Source: Verrucomicrobiota bacterium | Lineage (GTDB): Bacteria > Verrucomicrobiota > Verrucomicrobiia > Limisphaerales > JADJPG01 | Length of the DNA: 64,000 bases | Assembly: GCA_016713365.1 (NCBI GenBank) | Contig: JADJPG010000018.1 | Location: 1 to 64,000 of the forward strand | Direction: 5' to 3' | In this document: one piece after another, positions 36,607-46,536 of the stretch | Layout: every line of letters starts with the position of its first letter | How positions within the stretch are numbered: the first letter of the stretch is position 1 | Position numbers and translations under genes: made by a program | Notes under the pieces: generated by a model | What the model saw: the letters and a program-made list of their open reading frames with translations, nothing else | Database searches by the model: none | Told to the model about the DNA's origin: nothing

Positions 36607-36813
36607 CTAGGACGCCTTCCGGCAGCTCGGACGCACCATCGACAGCGGCCGGCGGAGATGCGTGGTCACCCATTCCTGCGCCTCGACGCGATCCGCCATC
36701 GACCCGCCTTCCAGGTAAAGGTTGTTTTCGTGGTAGACCACCCGCGCCTCCCCGAAGATGCCCAGCAGGACGCTCTTTTCCTTTTCAGTACACTCCGCAG
36801 TTCGATTCTTCAT
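36607..36813 (-). CDS. Small hypothetical protein
   Basis: 68 residues, MKNRTAECTEKEKSVLLGIF... with a Tyr/Asn/Glu-rich middle (VVYHENNLYLEGGSM) and basic end. No family is recognised and no clear ribosome site is seen. It lies between DUF1552 and DUF1080 genes, same strand. Composition looks coding but the call is weak. Confidence 0.4.
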   Translation of the reverse strand: MKNRTAECTEKEKSVLLGIFGEARVVYHENNLYLEGGSMADRVEAQEWVTTHLRRPLSMVRPSCRKAS

Positions 36814-36921
36814 GCCCGCCAGTCTGGAGCAGACCGTCAGACATCCGCAGGGGCACCCAAAAGTTTCCGAAAATTCGCCGAGAAAAAGCGCAGCGAACGC
36901 TGGCCACGGAAAGCCGTGAAC

Positions 36922-38259
36922 CTACACCAACTCCAGACCGCGCATCGTGCCGGTGGAGGAGGCGAACTTGTCCGTCTCCAGGCCCATGCGTTGCAGCATC
37001 GAGACAAAGAGATTCGGCAGCGGATAATTGTGCTGGGTGTCGAACGCCAAATGCTGGCCGTGCTTGAACCCGCCGCCCGCGAAGATCGTCGGCATGTTCG
37101 TCGTGACATGGGTGTTCGCGTTGCCGAGGTTCGACCCGTAGAGAATCATCGTGCGATCCAGCAACGTGTCGCCGTCTTCCTTCACCGCCTGCAATTCGGT
37201 GAACAGCTCGGCCAGCAGCTTCATGTGCCACTCGTCAATGTTCTTCAACTGCGCGAGCTTCTCCTTCGATTTGCCGTGGTGCGAAAGGTTGTGATACCCG
37301 TCGCTTGTCTTCACTTCACCGAACTCGATGGCTGGAGAATTCACGCTATCGAGCAGCAGCGACACGGAGCGCGTGGAATCCGTCTCAAACGCCATCCGCG
37401 CCATGTCATACATCAGCTTCACCTTGTCCATGTACGCCTTCGGACTCGCCGGATCAAGCGGCACCGGCGCGCTGACTTTCGGCTTCGGACGATCCTCCCA
37501 TTCACGCGACATCTGCATCCGTTGCTCCAGGTCGCGCACGCTGGTGAAGTATTGATCCAGCCGGTCGCGATCGCGGGCGCCGACCTTGCGTTGTAAATCC
37601 TTCGCCTGCCCGGCAACCGCATCGAGAATGCTCTGTCCCGTCTCCAGCTTCCGCACCTGCGCTTCAGTCTCGGACTTCGTGCCTTGCAGGAACATGCGGG
37701 CGAACACATCCGCCGCCTTTTCCTCACACGGAATCAGCACGCCTGAACCGGTCCACGAAAGGGAACGAATGCCTTGCTGAACGTTCACGCCGAGCGTGAG
37801 CGATGGAAACCGCATGAGATGCCCGATGCGTTCGCTGATGTATTGATCGAGCGAAATGGTGTTCTTGAACCCCGCGCTGCCTGGATGCGGCGCGGCGGTG
37901 AGAAAGCAATTGTCCGCCGGATGTCCGCCATCGACCTCCGGATGCGACACGCCGCTGAAGACTGTGAACCGATTCTGATGCGACTTGAGCAGTTCGAGGT
38001 AAGGAGAAATCGCGTAGCCGATACCGGCGTTCTTCGGGAAGAAATGTTCCGGAAGCAGCCCCAGGTTGTTGCAGATGCCGAAGAACCGGCGTGGTTTTCC
38101 GCCCGGCGTCGCCGCTGCATCCTTCAAGGCCGACTTCACCACACCCGCGAACGCCGGAGTCATCGCGTCCAGCAACGGCAGCGAAAGGGCGATGCCCGCA
38201 CCGCGGAGGAAGTTACGCCGGGAGAGCGCAGGGCGAGTCGAGACAAAAGGGGCGTTCAT
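36922..38259 (-). CDS. DUF1552 Tat-exported protein
   Basis: A 445-residue protein with a twin-arginine signal (LSRRNFLRGAGIALSLPLL). DUF1552 features include FFGICNNLGLLPEHFFPK, RFTVFSGVSHPEVDGGH, KNTISLDQYIS, and the C-terminal MILYGSNLGNANTHVTTNMPTIFAGGGF, which resembles a sulfatase/phosphatase-like metal site. In Planctomycetes and Verrucomicrobiota these proteins usually accompany DUF1592/DUF1588 cytochromes; one lies at 43.8-46.4 kb here but not adjacent. The function is not established. Confidence 0.9.
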   Translation of the reverse strand: MNAPFVSTRPALSRRNFLRGAGIALSLPLLDAMTPAFAGVVKSALKDAAATPGGKPRRFFGICNNLGLLPEHFFPKNAGIGYAISPYLELLKSHQNRFTVFSGVSHPEVDGGHPADNCFLTAAPHPGSAGFKNTISLDQYISERIGHLMRFPSLTLGVNVQQGIRSLSWTGSGVLIPCEEKAADVFARMFLQGTKSETEAQVRKLETGQSILDAVAGQAKDLQRKVGARDRDRLDQYFTSVRDLEQRMQMSREWEDRPKPKVSAPVPLDPASPKAYMDKVKLMYDMARMAFETDSTRSVSLLLDSVNSPAIEFGEVKTSDGYHNLSHHGKSKEKLAQLKNIDEWHMKLLAELFTELQAVKEDGDTLLDRTMILYGSNLGNANTHVTTNMPTIFAGGGFKHGQHLAFDTQHNYPLPNLFVSMLQRMGLETDKFASSTGTMRGLELV

Positions 38260-38534
38260 AGGCTGTTCAGGTTTGTCGCTCCATTATGGACGGTGGGCAA
38301 GCCGCAATTCTTGAGAAAAAGTTAAGACTCCAATCCGTCGGGCGAACTTCACATGGCAACCGCAGACGCCATTCTCCGATGGAGTTCCATTTCCGATGCC
38401 CCGGTTGAAAACTTTTTCGGCAACAAGACGCGAAACTTTTCGCGACCTCTTCTTAAGAAGGGGATATGCGCAAATTGCACCCATCAACACAATCGCCAGC
38501 CAGCCTCGCCCGAGCCATTCATTCCGTCCAGCCC

Positions 38535-39917
38535 ATGAAAACCCGTCTATTCCTCGGCCTTGCCGCAGCTGTCCTTCTCGCGTCTACCACTTTCGAGACC
38601 TTGGGCCAGGGGAACACCTTCACCTATCAAGGACGCCTCGACACCTTTGGTGTGCCAGCGAATGGGTTGTACGACTTCTTATTCAGGCTTCACGATGCCC
38701 CCGTCGATGGCACGACCTTCGGTCCCGCCGTCCAGAACAGCCAGGTTCGGATCACGAACGGTTTATTCTCCGCATGGCTCGATTTTGGCGCGAACGCCTT
38801 CAACGGGCAGGAGCGCTGGCTGAGTATCTCCGTGCGCACCAATGGCAGCGTCAGCTACAACCCTCTCACCCCACGCCAGCTTGTGACACCCGCGCCTTAC
38901 GCAATTCATTCCGGCAGCGCGACCGTCGCCTCCGGATTGACCGGTAGCGTCACGGTACCAGGCACAATTACCGCGCTCGGATTCGTCGGTAACGGCGCCG
39001 GACTGACGAACCTTGGCACCAGCTCCGTCCGCCTGAACTCACTCGCCGCCGCAGACGGCACGCCCGTAAACGCGGTGTTTGTCGATGACGCCGGTCGCGT
39101 CGGCATGGGAACCACTCAACCCAGTGTCCGACTCTCACTAGGCAGCGACGTCGGCGTAGAGAAACTCGCTGTCGCGGATGGACCCGCAGGTCGCACTACC
39201 GGCTTTGGCGTCACGAACAACCTCTTTCGCTTCCACCTCGGCGACAAGGCGAACTGGTTCTCCTTCTTCATCGACGCCAGCGCTCCCACTCCACTGCTCA
39301 CGCTCAGCAAGGCTGGTCAGATTGAAAACTTCGACAACTCGGGCAACAAGCGGGTGGAGATCGGCGGCACTGCGAACAACTCGCGCCATGGCTCGGTGAG
39401 CGTCCACGACAGCAGCGGCATCGCGCGTGCATCAATGTCCGTCGACGCCGCCGGTAAAGGACGGCTCGTCTGCGACTACATCCAGATCAATGGCGGCGCG
39501 GACATCGCGGAGCCCTTCGAAGTGCGACATGACTCAACGATTCAGCCCGGGATGGTCGTGGCCATCGATCCGGAACGTCCGGGCGAACTGCGCCTGACCA
39601 CCCGCGCTTACGATCCCACGGTCGCCGGCATCATCAGTGGCGCGAACGGAATTCTCCCCGGCCTCATGCTGCAGCAGAAGGGCACGCTCGCCACCGGCAA
39701 GCATCCCGTCGCACTCACAGGACGCGTCTGGTGCCACGTCGATGCCGATGCCGGCGGAGCAATTCTACCAGGCGACCTCCTCACAACCGCCGACGCACCA
39801 GGCCACGCGATGAAGGCCGCCGATCGCCAGCGAGCACCCGGCGCCATCATCGGCAAGGCGATGACACCGCTCGCCAGCGGCAAAGGTCTCGTGCTCGTGT
39901 TGGTCAGCCTGCAATAA
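38535..39917 (+). CDS. Secreted beta-rich protein, tail-spike-like
   Basis: Start at 38535 (MKTRLFLGLAAAVLLASTTF) gives 460 residues with a signal peptide. The N-terminal domain NTFTYQGRLDTFGVPANGLYDFLFRLHDA is common at the start of secreted proteins of this phylum. A central stretch ITALGFVGNGAGLTNL is found in phage-tail-like and adhesin repeats. The C-terminal part (AEPFEVRHDSTIQPGMVVAIDPE, ...GRVWCHVDADAGGAILPGDLLTT) looks like a trimeric intramolecular chaperone domain of the peptidase G2 type. It is likely extracellular. It is followed by two further secreted genes in the same direction. Confidence 0.75.
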   Translation: MKTRLFLGLAAAVLLASTTFETLGQGNTFTYQGRLDTFGVPANGLYDFLFRLHDAPVDGTTFGPAVQNSQVRITNGLFSAWLDFGANAFNGQERWLSISVRTNGSVSYNPLTPRQLVTPAPYAIHSGSATVASGLTGSVTVPGTITALGFVGNGAGLTNLGTSSVRLNSLAAADGTPVNAVFVDDAGRVGMGTTQPSVRLSLGSDVGVEKLAVADGPAGRTTGFGVTNNLFRFHLGDKANWFSFFIDASAPTPLLTLSKAGQIENFDNSGNKRVEIGGTANNSRHGSVSVHDSSGIARASMSVDAAGKGRLVCDYIQINGGADIAEPFEVRHDSTIQPGMVVAIDPERPGELRLTTRAYDPTVAGIISGANGILPGLMLQQKGTLATGKHPVALTGRVWCHVDADAGGAILPGDLLTTADAPGHAMKAADRQRAPGAIIGKAMTPLASGKGLVLVLVSLQ

Positions 39918-39941
39918 AGTCGGACGCAACTTCACACCTCC

Positions 39942-41195
39942 ATGAAGATGAATCTCTCTTCGTCCGCCGCTACGCGGTGGAGAACGCGTCGCCTCCTCAC
40001 CGTCATCTCCGCCCTCGCGCTGCTGTTCACGCTGCCCGGCGCGCAGGGTCTCGATTGCACCACCTTCAAAGTATGGTCCTTCAACATCCGCTACAACTAC
40101 GGCGGGGTGTGCTTCTCCGATTGCGACAATGAGTGGTACCTGTCCGGCGGGCGCACCGCCCGTCGCGATGTCGCCGAGAGCTACATGAAGGCGTTCTCGC
40201 CAGACATCTTCGGCCTGCAAGAAGTGCGGGATCCCGTTCCTCTGTCCGGCACCCGGGCCTCGCAACTGAACGATGTGGCGAGCTGGTTTCCGAATCACGA
40301 TCACTACGCCCGCGACCGTGGCGATGGTGAGCACTGCGCGATCTTCTACCGCACCACACGCTTCGCCCGCATGAACGCCGGCACTTTCTGGATCAGCTGC
40401 TTTCCTGATGTCCCGGAAACGAAGTATCCCTTGGATGACGCAGGCGGCCACTCCCAACGCATTGTGTCGTGGGTGCAACTGTTTGACGCCCTGACCAGCA
40501 CCACCGTGTTCGTTTTCAACACTCATTGGTCACACATCTACAGCCAGTCGCAATCCTACGCCGCGGCCTTGCTGCGGCAACGCGCCCACCAGATCGCCGG
40601 TGGCCAACCCGTGATCATCCTCGGTGACATGAACTGCACCGAAAACAGCACTCCTTTCAAGATCCTCACTGCGGAAGCGAACTACGCAGGAAGCGAGGAA
40701 TGCATCCTTCAACCCGTCGCCGTCCCGCGAACCAGTCTTCAACTCGCAAACAGTTACCGTCAGGCCAATCCAGCGGTCTCGGCCGATGAAGGCACCTTCC
40801 ACAACTTCACCGGTAACACTGGCGGCGACCGGATCGATCACGTCCTTCACACCACCAACGACTTCGTCGCTCAGTTCGGAACCATCCGCCGCGATTCGTA
40901 TCCAGGCCATTGCAGTGACACCACGTGCTACCCCTCCGATCATTTCGCCCTGGAAATTCTTTTCAGGCCGTTGCTGACGTCAGTGTTCGTGAAATTCAGT
41001 GCCAGTGAAATCAATTGCGAGGTCGGTAGCGCACTGTCGCCGTTCAACACCATTGAGGAAGGACTCAGCACCGTGAAGTCCGGCGGCACCATCGTCCTCG
41101 CGGCAACCTCGAAAAACTCCAGCATGCTAATTAGCCCCACCCGCGGACCAATCACCATCACGTCCGCCGGCGGCACCTCCGTCCTCGGCAAATGA
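39942..41195 (+). CDS. Secreted endonuclease/exonuclease/phosphatase-family enzyme
   Basis: The 417-residue exported hydrolase (signal about residues 18-36) has an EEP domain: KVWSFNIRYNYGG, FGLQEVRD (metal-binding Glu), FNTHWSH, VIILGDMNCT (GDxN), RIDHVLHT and YPSDHFAL (SDH). All catalytic positions are present, so it is probably a Mg-dependent phosphodiesterase or phosphatase. The C-terminal 80 residues resemble the start of a beta-helix (SALSPFNTIEEGLSTVKSGGTIVL) and look cut short. It overlaps the next gene by 4 bases. Confidence 0.88.
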   Translation: MKMNLSSSAATRWRTRRLLTVISALALLFTLPGAQGLDCTTFKVWSFNIRYNYGGVCFSDCDNEWYLSGGRTARRDVAESYMKAFSPDIFGLQEVRDPVPLSGTRASQLNDVASWFPNHDHYARDRGDGEHCAIFYRTTRFARMNAGTFWISCFPDVPETKYPLDDAGGHSQRIVSWVQLFDALTSTTVFVFNTHWSHIYSQSQSYAAALLRQRAHQIAGGQPVIILGDMNCTENSTPFKILTAEANYAGSEECILQPVAVPRTSLQLANSYRQANPAVSADEGTFHNFTGNTGGDRIDHVLHTTNDFVAQFGTIRRDSYPGHCSDTTCYPSDHFALEILFRPLLTSVFVKFSASEINCEVGSALSPFNTIEEGLSTVKSGGTIVLAATSKNSSMLISPTRGPITITSAGGTSVLGK

Positions 41196-41629
41196 TCCCG
41201 CGCCTCATGAAACCTCTCCTCCTCCTGATCGTCACTGGTTTCACCGCCCACGCACAGAACTACTCCATACCTTGGTCGAAGATCGCGGGCGGTGGCGGCA
41301 CCAGCACTGGTGCTGTCTTCGCGGTTCACGGAACCATTGGTCAACACGATGCCGGCGGACCGTTCACCAACAACACCTACTCGGTTACTGGCGGCTTCTG
41401 GGTCCTACCCGTCGCTGTCCAAAGCGCTGGCGCTCCCACTTTGATCATCGCCCCGGGCGCGCTCGGACAAGCCGTCATCTCCTGGACTCCGGCCACACCC
41501 GGTTACCTGCTGCAAGAGTCGACCAGTCTCAACCCCACGGAGTGGTTGAACGCTCCAAGCGGAGCTTCCAATCCAGTCACCGTTCCCGCGGGTCCTCCAG
41601 CAAAGTTCTACCGCCTGCACAAACCGTAA
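41192..41629 (+). CDS. Small secreted protein with phylum-type C-terminal domain
   Basis: 145 residues with a signal (MKPLLLLIVTGFTAHAQ). IPWSKIAGGGGTSTGAVFAVHGTIGQHDAGG and YSVTGGFWVL are the conserved features of a small beta-rich domain seen often in Verrucomicrobiota exported proteins. The end (YLLQESTSLNPTEWLNA...FYRLHKP) is the same tail found on larger secreted proteins. It overlaps the preceding EEP gene (ATGA), suggesting coupled translation. Function unknown. Confidence 0.75.
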   Translation: MIPRLMKPLLLLIVTGFTAHAQNYSIPWSKIAGGGGTSTGAVFAVHGTIGQHDAGGPFTNNTYSVTGGFWVLPVAVQSAGAPTLIIAPGALGQAVISWTPATPGYLLQESTSLNPTEWLNAPSGASNPVTVPAGPPAKFYRLHKP

Positions 41630-41694
41630 GGATCGCCGGGACGTTTAGCTGCGACTTGGCCCTCAGTATCCGTCCCCAGTCCGAGCCACCGCGA

Positions 41695-43719
41695 TTATCG
41701 CTCCGCTGGCGCGAATGAAATGTTCCCCAGCACCGCCGCTTGAACCGACGGAGGTCCATCCACCGGAACGAACGGTCCAAAGTGCTGGTCGTTGGCAAGC
41801 GTCAAGAGGGTCGTGGCGTCCCGCGTCAGCTTCGCGGGCGGCGTGAAGGTGGTGTGGTAACGCGCGCCGCGGCTCACGCGGACGTCGTCCACCGAACCGC
41901 GCCAATAGATCATGGGGTAGGAGAAGTTGTAAGTGTTGAATGCGCCGTTCGGTCGCGCGCCGATGAACAGCGATTTGTCCGAACTCAGCCGGGCGCCAGC
42001 GACGTTCGTGGATGCCGCGGAGTGGCCATCGACATACAGAGTTACGCGCTGGCCGTCATAAACTCCGGCGAGATGCGTCCAACGTCCAGTCACCAAACGA
42101 TCCTTCGCCCGGATACCGAGAGCCGGCTTCAAATTCGAGACACGGCGATCGGTCACCGTCGCCGAATCCGTCTGCACACGGAACTGCGGCGTGCCGGCGA
42201 CTTCGAGGCTGAAGCCGCCGATCTTGATGTTAGAGAAGATCGCGCCATTGGTGTCGCCCGCGGACTTCACCCAAGCTTCCACCGTGAACGGACCGTCAGG
42301 CAGCTCGATCTGGTCGCGAGCTATCTCCAGACACGCGTTCGTGCCATTTAGCACAAGGCATTGATTCGTCTTCACCGCGGGCCAACCACCCGGCGGCGGC
42401 TGCAACAGGGACGGCGCGCGGATGCTTCGGGCGGGCAAAGCGAGACGCGCCTCTGGCGTGAGCACATCGAAGCGCAGTTCAAACTCCGGCGCCTCGAAGC
42501 CGTCGAGCTTGTTGGTGGATTCGCGCGCGCAGAGAAACTCGAAGACTTTTCCCTCCTCCGGCTCGAGCCGGGAATGCCGATGGTCTGGCGCGAGCATCCA
42601 CGTCTTGTCGGCCTTGGGCAGGAGCGTGACTTCGATGGGCAGTGCACACGGATTTGTCACGGCTATGCGGCAGACTGCGCTGGCGGAGCCGTCGAGCTTC
42701 ACCGCGATGGGCGGCGAGATGAATTCCTGCAGCAGATACCGCGCAGCCTCGACTTCAAGGTGGCGTTGCGGCGTGAACTGCCGCGGATCAAACACTCCAC
42801 CGACAGGAATCGAAGCCATCGAGAAGCTGTTGCTGCGGACAGTCACCACGTTGAACTGGTGCAGCAGACCGAAATACTCGTATTGCATGCCGGGCGTCAG
42901 TGAACCGCCGGTGGTCGCGAGCGCGTAATAGCCGATGCCGTCGCGCACGCCGTCGTAGCGCATCTGGTGGATGTGCCCGGCAATCACCGCGCGGACGTTG
43001 CCGTTCTTCACGAGCAGCTGGTGAACTTCGTCCCAGTTGCTGCCGGGATAGCGTTCCCCCCACCAATACGGGTGATGCAAAAATACGAAGACATGCTGAA
43101 GCCGCTTCATCTTCTGCAGCTCAGCAGCGATCCAGTTCAGCTGCGTCTTGCTGATCTGCTGCTGCTCGCGATCGCCGAAGTTTCGCTCGCGCCCGTCGGC
43201 ATGACCTTCGTCCGAGAAGATCACCATGAAGCCGGTGTTCTTGTGCTCGAACCAATACCAGAGCGGTCCGAAATGTTTCTCGTAACTCTCCTCGTGCTCG
43301 CGGGCCGGTTTGGGTTCGAGATTCTTCCCGTCCTTGCGCCGCCAGTAGATGTCGTGGTTTCCGGCGACGGGGAACCACGGCATCTTGAGCTTGCCCATCG
43401 TCGACTGGAATTCCTCCATCTGCTTCATCCACTCGCTCGTCTGGTTGTAGCCGTTCACCAGGTCGCCCACGGTCATTACCAAATCGGGATCGAGCAGGTT
43501 TGCATCCTCGACCGCGCGCGCGAGCACCTTAATGCCCTCCGCCGGACCGCCCGTGCGGTCCCCGAAGACGACGAAGTGAAACACGTCATCGTCCTTGGGA
43601 AGCGGCAGAATCTTCGGCGAGGTGCGCGTGGTGTGAATGTGCGGAGGCTCGGCGGCATTCGCCAAAAGGAAAGCGGACAGGAGGAACGCGATGGCGACGG
43701 AAAGGTGGCGACGATTCAC
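41695..43719 (-). CDS. Secreted metallophosphoesterase with LamG domain
   Basis: A GTG at 43719 starts a signal peptide (NRRHLSVAIAFLLSAFLLANAA) and gives about 674 residues. A calcineurin-like metallophosphoesterase domain (about 35-300) has VVFGDRTGG, MTVGDLVNG, AGNHDIYW, FLHHPYWW and AGHIHQM. The usual first motif His is replaced by Arg/Thr. The C-terminal 200 residues are a LamG/concanavalin-like module (GPFTVEAWVKSAG, GRWTHLAGVYDGQRVTLYVDG). It probably cleaves a phosphoester in the periplasm or outside. In the given sequence it is read continuously from the upstream DUF1592 gene because of a frameshift, which I regard as an artefact. Confidence 0.8.
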   Translation of the reverse strand: MNRRHLSVAIAFLLSAFLLANAAEPPHIHTTRTSPKILPLPKDDDVFHFVVFGDRTGGPAEGIKVLARAVEDANLLDPDLVMTVGDLVNGYNQTSEWMKQMEEFQSTMGKLKMPWFPVAGNHDIYWRRKDGKNLEPKPAREHEESYEKHFGPLWYWFEHKNTGFMVIFSDEGHADGRERNFGDREQQQISKTQLNWIAAELQKMKRLQHVFVFLHHPYWWGERYPGSNWDEVHQLLVKNGNVRAVIAGHIHQMRYDGVRDGIGYYALATTGGSLTPGMQYEYFGLLHQFNVVTVRSNSFSMASIPVGGVFDPRQFTPQRHLEVEAARYLLQEFISPPIAVKLDGSASAVCRIAVTNPCALPIEVTLLPKADKTWMLAPDHRHSRLEPEEGKVFEFLCARESTNKLDGFEAPEFELRFDVLTPEARLALPARSIRAPSLLQPPPGGWPAVKTNQCLVLNGTNACLEIARDQIELPDGPFTVEAWVKSAGDTNGAIFSNIKIGGFSLEVAGTPQFRVQTDSATVTDRRVSNLKPALGIRAKDRLVTGRWTHLAGVYDGQRVTLYVDGHSAASTNVAGARLSSDKSLFIGARPNGAFNTYNFSYPMIYWRGSVDDVRVSRGARYHTTFTPPAKLTRDATTLLTLANDQHFGPFVPVDGPPSVQAAVLGNISFAPAER

Positions 43720-43793
43720 ACCCAGAAACTGCTGAACATCCGCCCAACCGACAAGCCCGAAGAGGTAAAGGATTCGTCTCTTCCCCTCCGCCG

Positions 43794-46431
43794 TCACTTG
43801 TTCCGGAAGAGATCGCTCTGCACCAGTTCGTGGATGAGGCTGCGCACGCCGTAATGACTGGAACTGGCACGGTCGAGCATCGCCTTCGATTTGCGACCGA
43901 TCCGCGAAACCGACCGGAGCGCCAGTCGCGTAAACGGTAAATTGACGGGCGAGGTTGCGGGCGATTTGCTTCTCATTGGAGACAAGGAGCTGTTTGAACT
44001 CGCGGATGTCGCTGAACTTCCGGCCGTCCGGCAATTCACCGCTGGCATCCACCGGCAGCGCCCAGCGGAAAGAAAATTTCTGACCGCTTTTGGCGAGGCC
44101 CTTGGCCAGTTCGCCCCCCGCCTCGGAACGATACCGTTCGCGCCAGCCGCCCATGACGTCGAAACTCTCCAGCGCGAAGCCCGGCGGATCGATCTTCGCG
44201 TGGCATGCATTGCAGGACTCCTGCGTGCGATGCTTCTCCAACTGCTGGCGAATCGTCGCCGCGCCCCGAATATCCGGCTCCACCGCGGGAACGCTCGGTG
44301 GTGGTGCAGGTGGTTTCTGTCCGAGAATGCGTTCCATAATCCACGCGCCGCGCACAACGGGCGACGTGGTTGTTCCGTTCGCGGTCACCTTCAACACGCT
44401 CGCTTGCGTCATTAACCCTCCGCGCACACTGTCATTCGGCAGCCTGGTTTTTTTTAACGCCACGCCTTGCACCACGGGCAATCCGTAGTGACTCGCGAGC
44501 TTCTCGTTCAGCATTGCAAAGTCCGACGCCACCAGATTTCGCGCCGGCAGATCGTCCCGAAGCAGCTCCGCGAAGAAGGCGCGCGTCTCGGCAAGGGCGG
44601 ACTCGGTAAGCAGATCGTCGAGGTAATAATCGGAGTAGAGTTCCGCGTCGGGCGCCGTCGCCTGCATCTTCCGGAGATCGAGCCAGTAATCGAGAAAGGC
44701 TTCGACGAACTGCTGCGACTTCGGAGTGCCCAGCAATCGCTCCGTCTGCGCGCGCAACAACTCAGGTCGACGCAACTCGCCGTTATCGGCGCAACGACGC
44801 AGCTCGGCATCGGGCGCGGAGTTCCAGAGGAAGAACGATAACCTCGCAGCCAGTGCGTGATCGTCGAGACGTCCGGGTTTCTCCACCAGGCTGATGAACT
44901 CCGGCGAGCACAGTACAGCGGTGTAGCCGGCAATCATCGCGTCGGTGAAGCTATTTCCCTTCTCCATCGCCGTGCGCACGACCGGCAGGAAGCGTTTCAC
45001 CTCAGCGTTGCCGACCGGACGGCGATACGCTTCGCGAACGAAGTTCTTCAGCAACCGCTCGGCATCGGCCATCGGCGCTTGGGAGAGAACTTCCACTCCG
45101 GCGGGCGGCGCGAAACGACGTTCCCCGAAACGATTCGTCGCACCGGCTTTGTCGTCGGAGACGCGGCTCGCGACCGGCAGTTTGCCAAAAAGAAGCTCGT
45201 GACCTGCCGTCGGCCATTGGTCGAAGATCGGGCCCTCAACTTCCATCCAGCGAAACACCACGCCCGGTTGACCGTCCTTTTCCGCTAGCGGATTCAGCCA
45301 GCGCCCCGCGCCAGGTCGCGAACGAAAGAGGCGTCCGGCGTCGGGACGAATCATTTCGCCGGCGAGCAAATGAACATCGAGTTCGTACACCGCCGGATCC
45401 GGCGTGATATCGAAATCGCCGAGATGCCGGAGCAATCGCGGCGGCGTTTCGGCCGTGATCGTAACTGGCTCATCGCGGCGGCCCTTGGCGATGTTGTCGA
45501 GGTCCGGAATGAACCACTTGTTGCTCTGGCCCGGCCCGACCCACACGGAGTAGGCGTTGAAGCGCAGCTTGTAGCGGCCTGCGACCGGCGCCTTGAACTG
45601 ATTCCACTTCGGCTCGATCGGCTCGTAGGCACTCGCGACCACACCAACGCCTTCCAACTCGCGCTCGCTCGCGTTCGTGCTGTTGAGCGGCGCCTTGCCG
45701 GAACGAACATCCGGCTGGCCCTCGAACCCGAGGACAGGAAACGTGGCGCGTTCCGGTGCGGTGTTGAACACCGAGAACTTCATCGGCCCGGTGAAGCTCC
45801 GCTGGTCGCGGGTGTAGTAGCGTTTCGTCGTCGTCTCCGGTCGTTCGGCGAACGGAATCATCGCCTGACGCAGCGCGTAATCGGCCGCGCCGAGGTAACG
45901 GGCCATTTGCACGTGCGACACGTCGAGCGCATCACCGACTTTGTTGAAGCGAAACGCCTCGCCGTCCTCGGGCAGCGAATCGCGAATCTGCAACCACGGC
46001 GCGCGCAACAAATCACGCAGCGCGTTCTCGTACTCGTAGCGGTTCAAGCGCCGACGCGTCGCCCGACCTTCCTGCGCGATGCGCTTCTCATCCGCCGTGG
46101 TCAGCGCACTGCCAAGAGACGCGAGGAATCCATCGCGCTCAGCCAGCTCCGGCTGGGTGTTCTTTTTCGGCGGCATTTCGCCGGCCTGAACGCGATCAAA
46201 CGCTTTAACCCACTGGGAGAAGTTGGTGCGGTTCGCGAGATCGAATTTCAACGTCGAGAGATCCAGTCCCCCTTTCTTCACCTCCGCGTCGTGACATTCG
46301 AGACAGTGCTTCTGAAGAAACGGTTGAAGCTTCGGCGCTGCCACGGCGGAGGAGAGGAACGCCGCCACTCCGCACAACGTGAAGAATCGCGTGAAGAAGT
46401 TTCGGCCGGCCATGGTCGTAAAGGGCGTCAT
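43794..46431 (-). CDS. DUF1592/DUF1588 planctomycete-type cytochrome protein, frameshifted near 3' end
   Basis: About 879 residues after one repair. Signal peptide, then a heme motif CLECH (about residue 39), DUF1587 (RRLNRYEYENALRDLLRAPW), DUF1595/DUF1592 (about 460-720, LAARLSFFLWNSAPDAELRRCA), DUF1588 (RGGLMTQASVLKVTANGTTTSP) and DUF1585 with a second heme motif CNACH. After IE the correct end MLDRASSSHYGVRSLIHELVQSDLF is found in another frame, stopping at 43794. One CG pair missing near 43881 explains it. Likely a periplasmic multi-domain cytochrome used in unknown redox or degradative chemistry. Confidence 0.88.
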
Positions 46432-46536
46432 TTAGGCGTGAACAGTGGACGAAAGAAAACTCTCACCGCTTCAAGCGATGAGGGTTTGAAATCGATCTGA
46501 CCGTTGCGCGCAGCCTGCATGACGCAGGCAACACGC

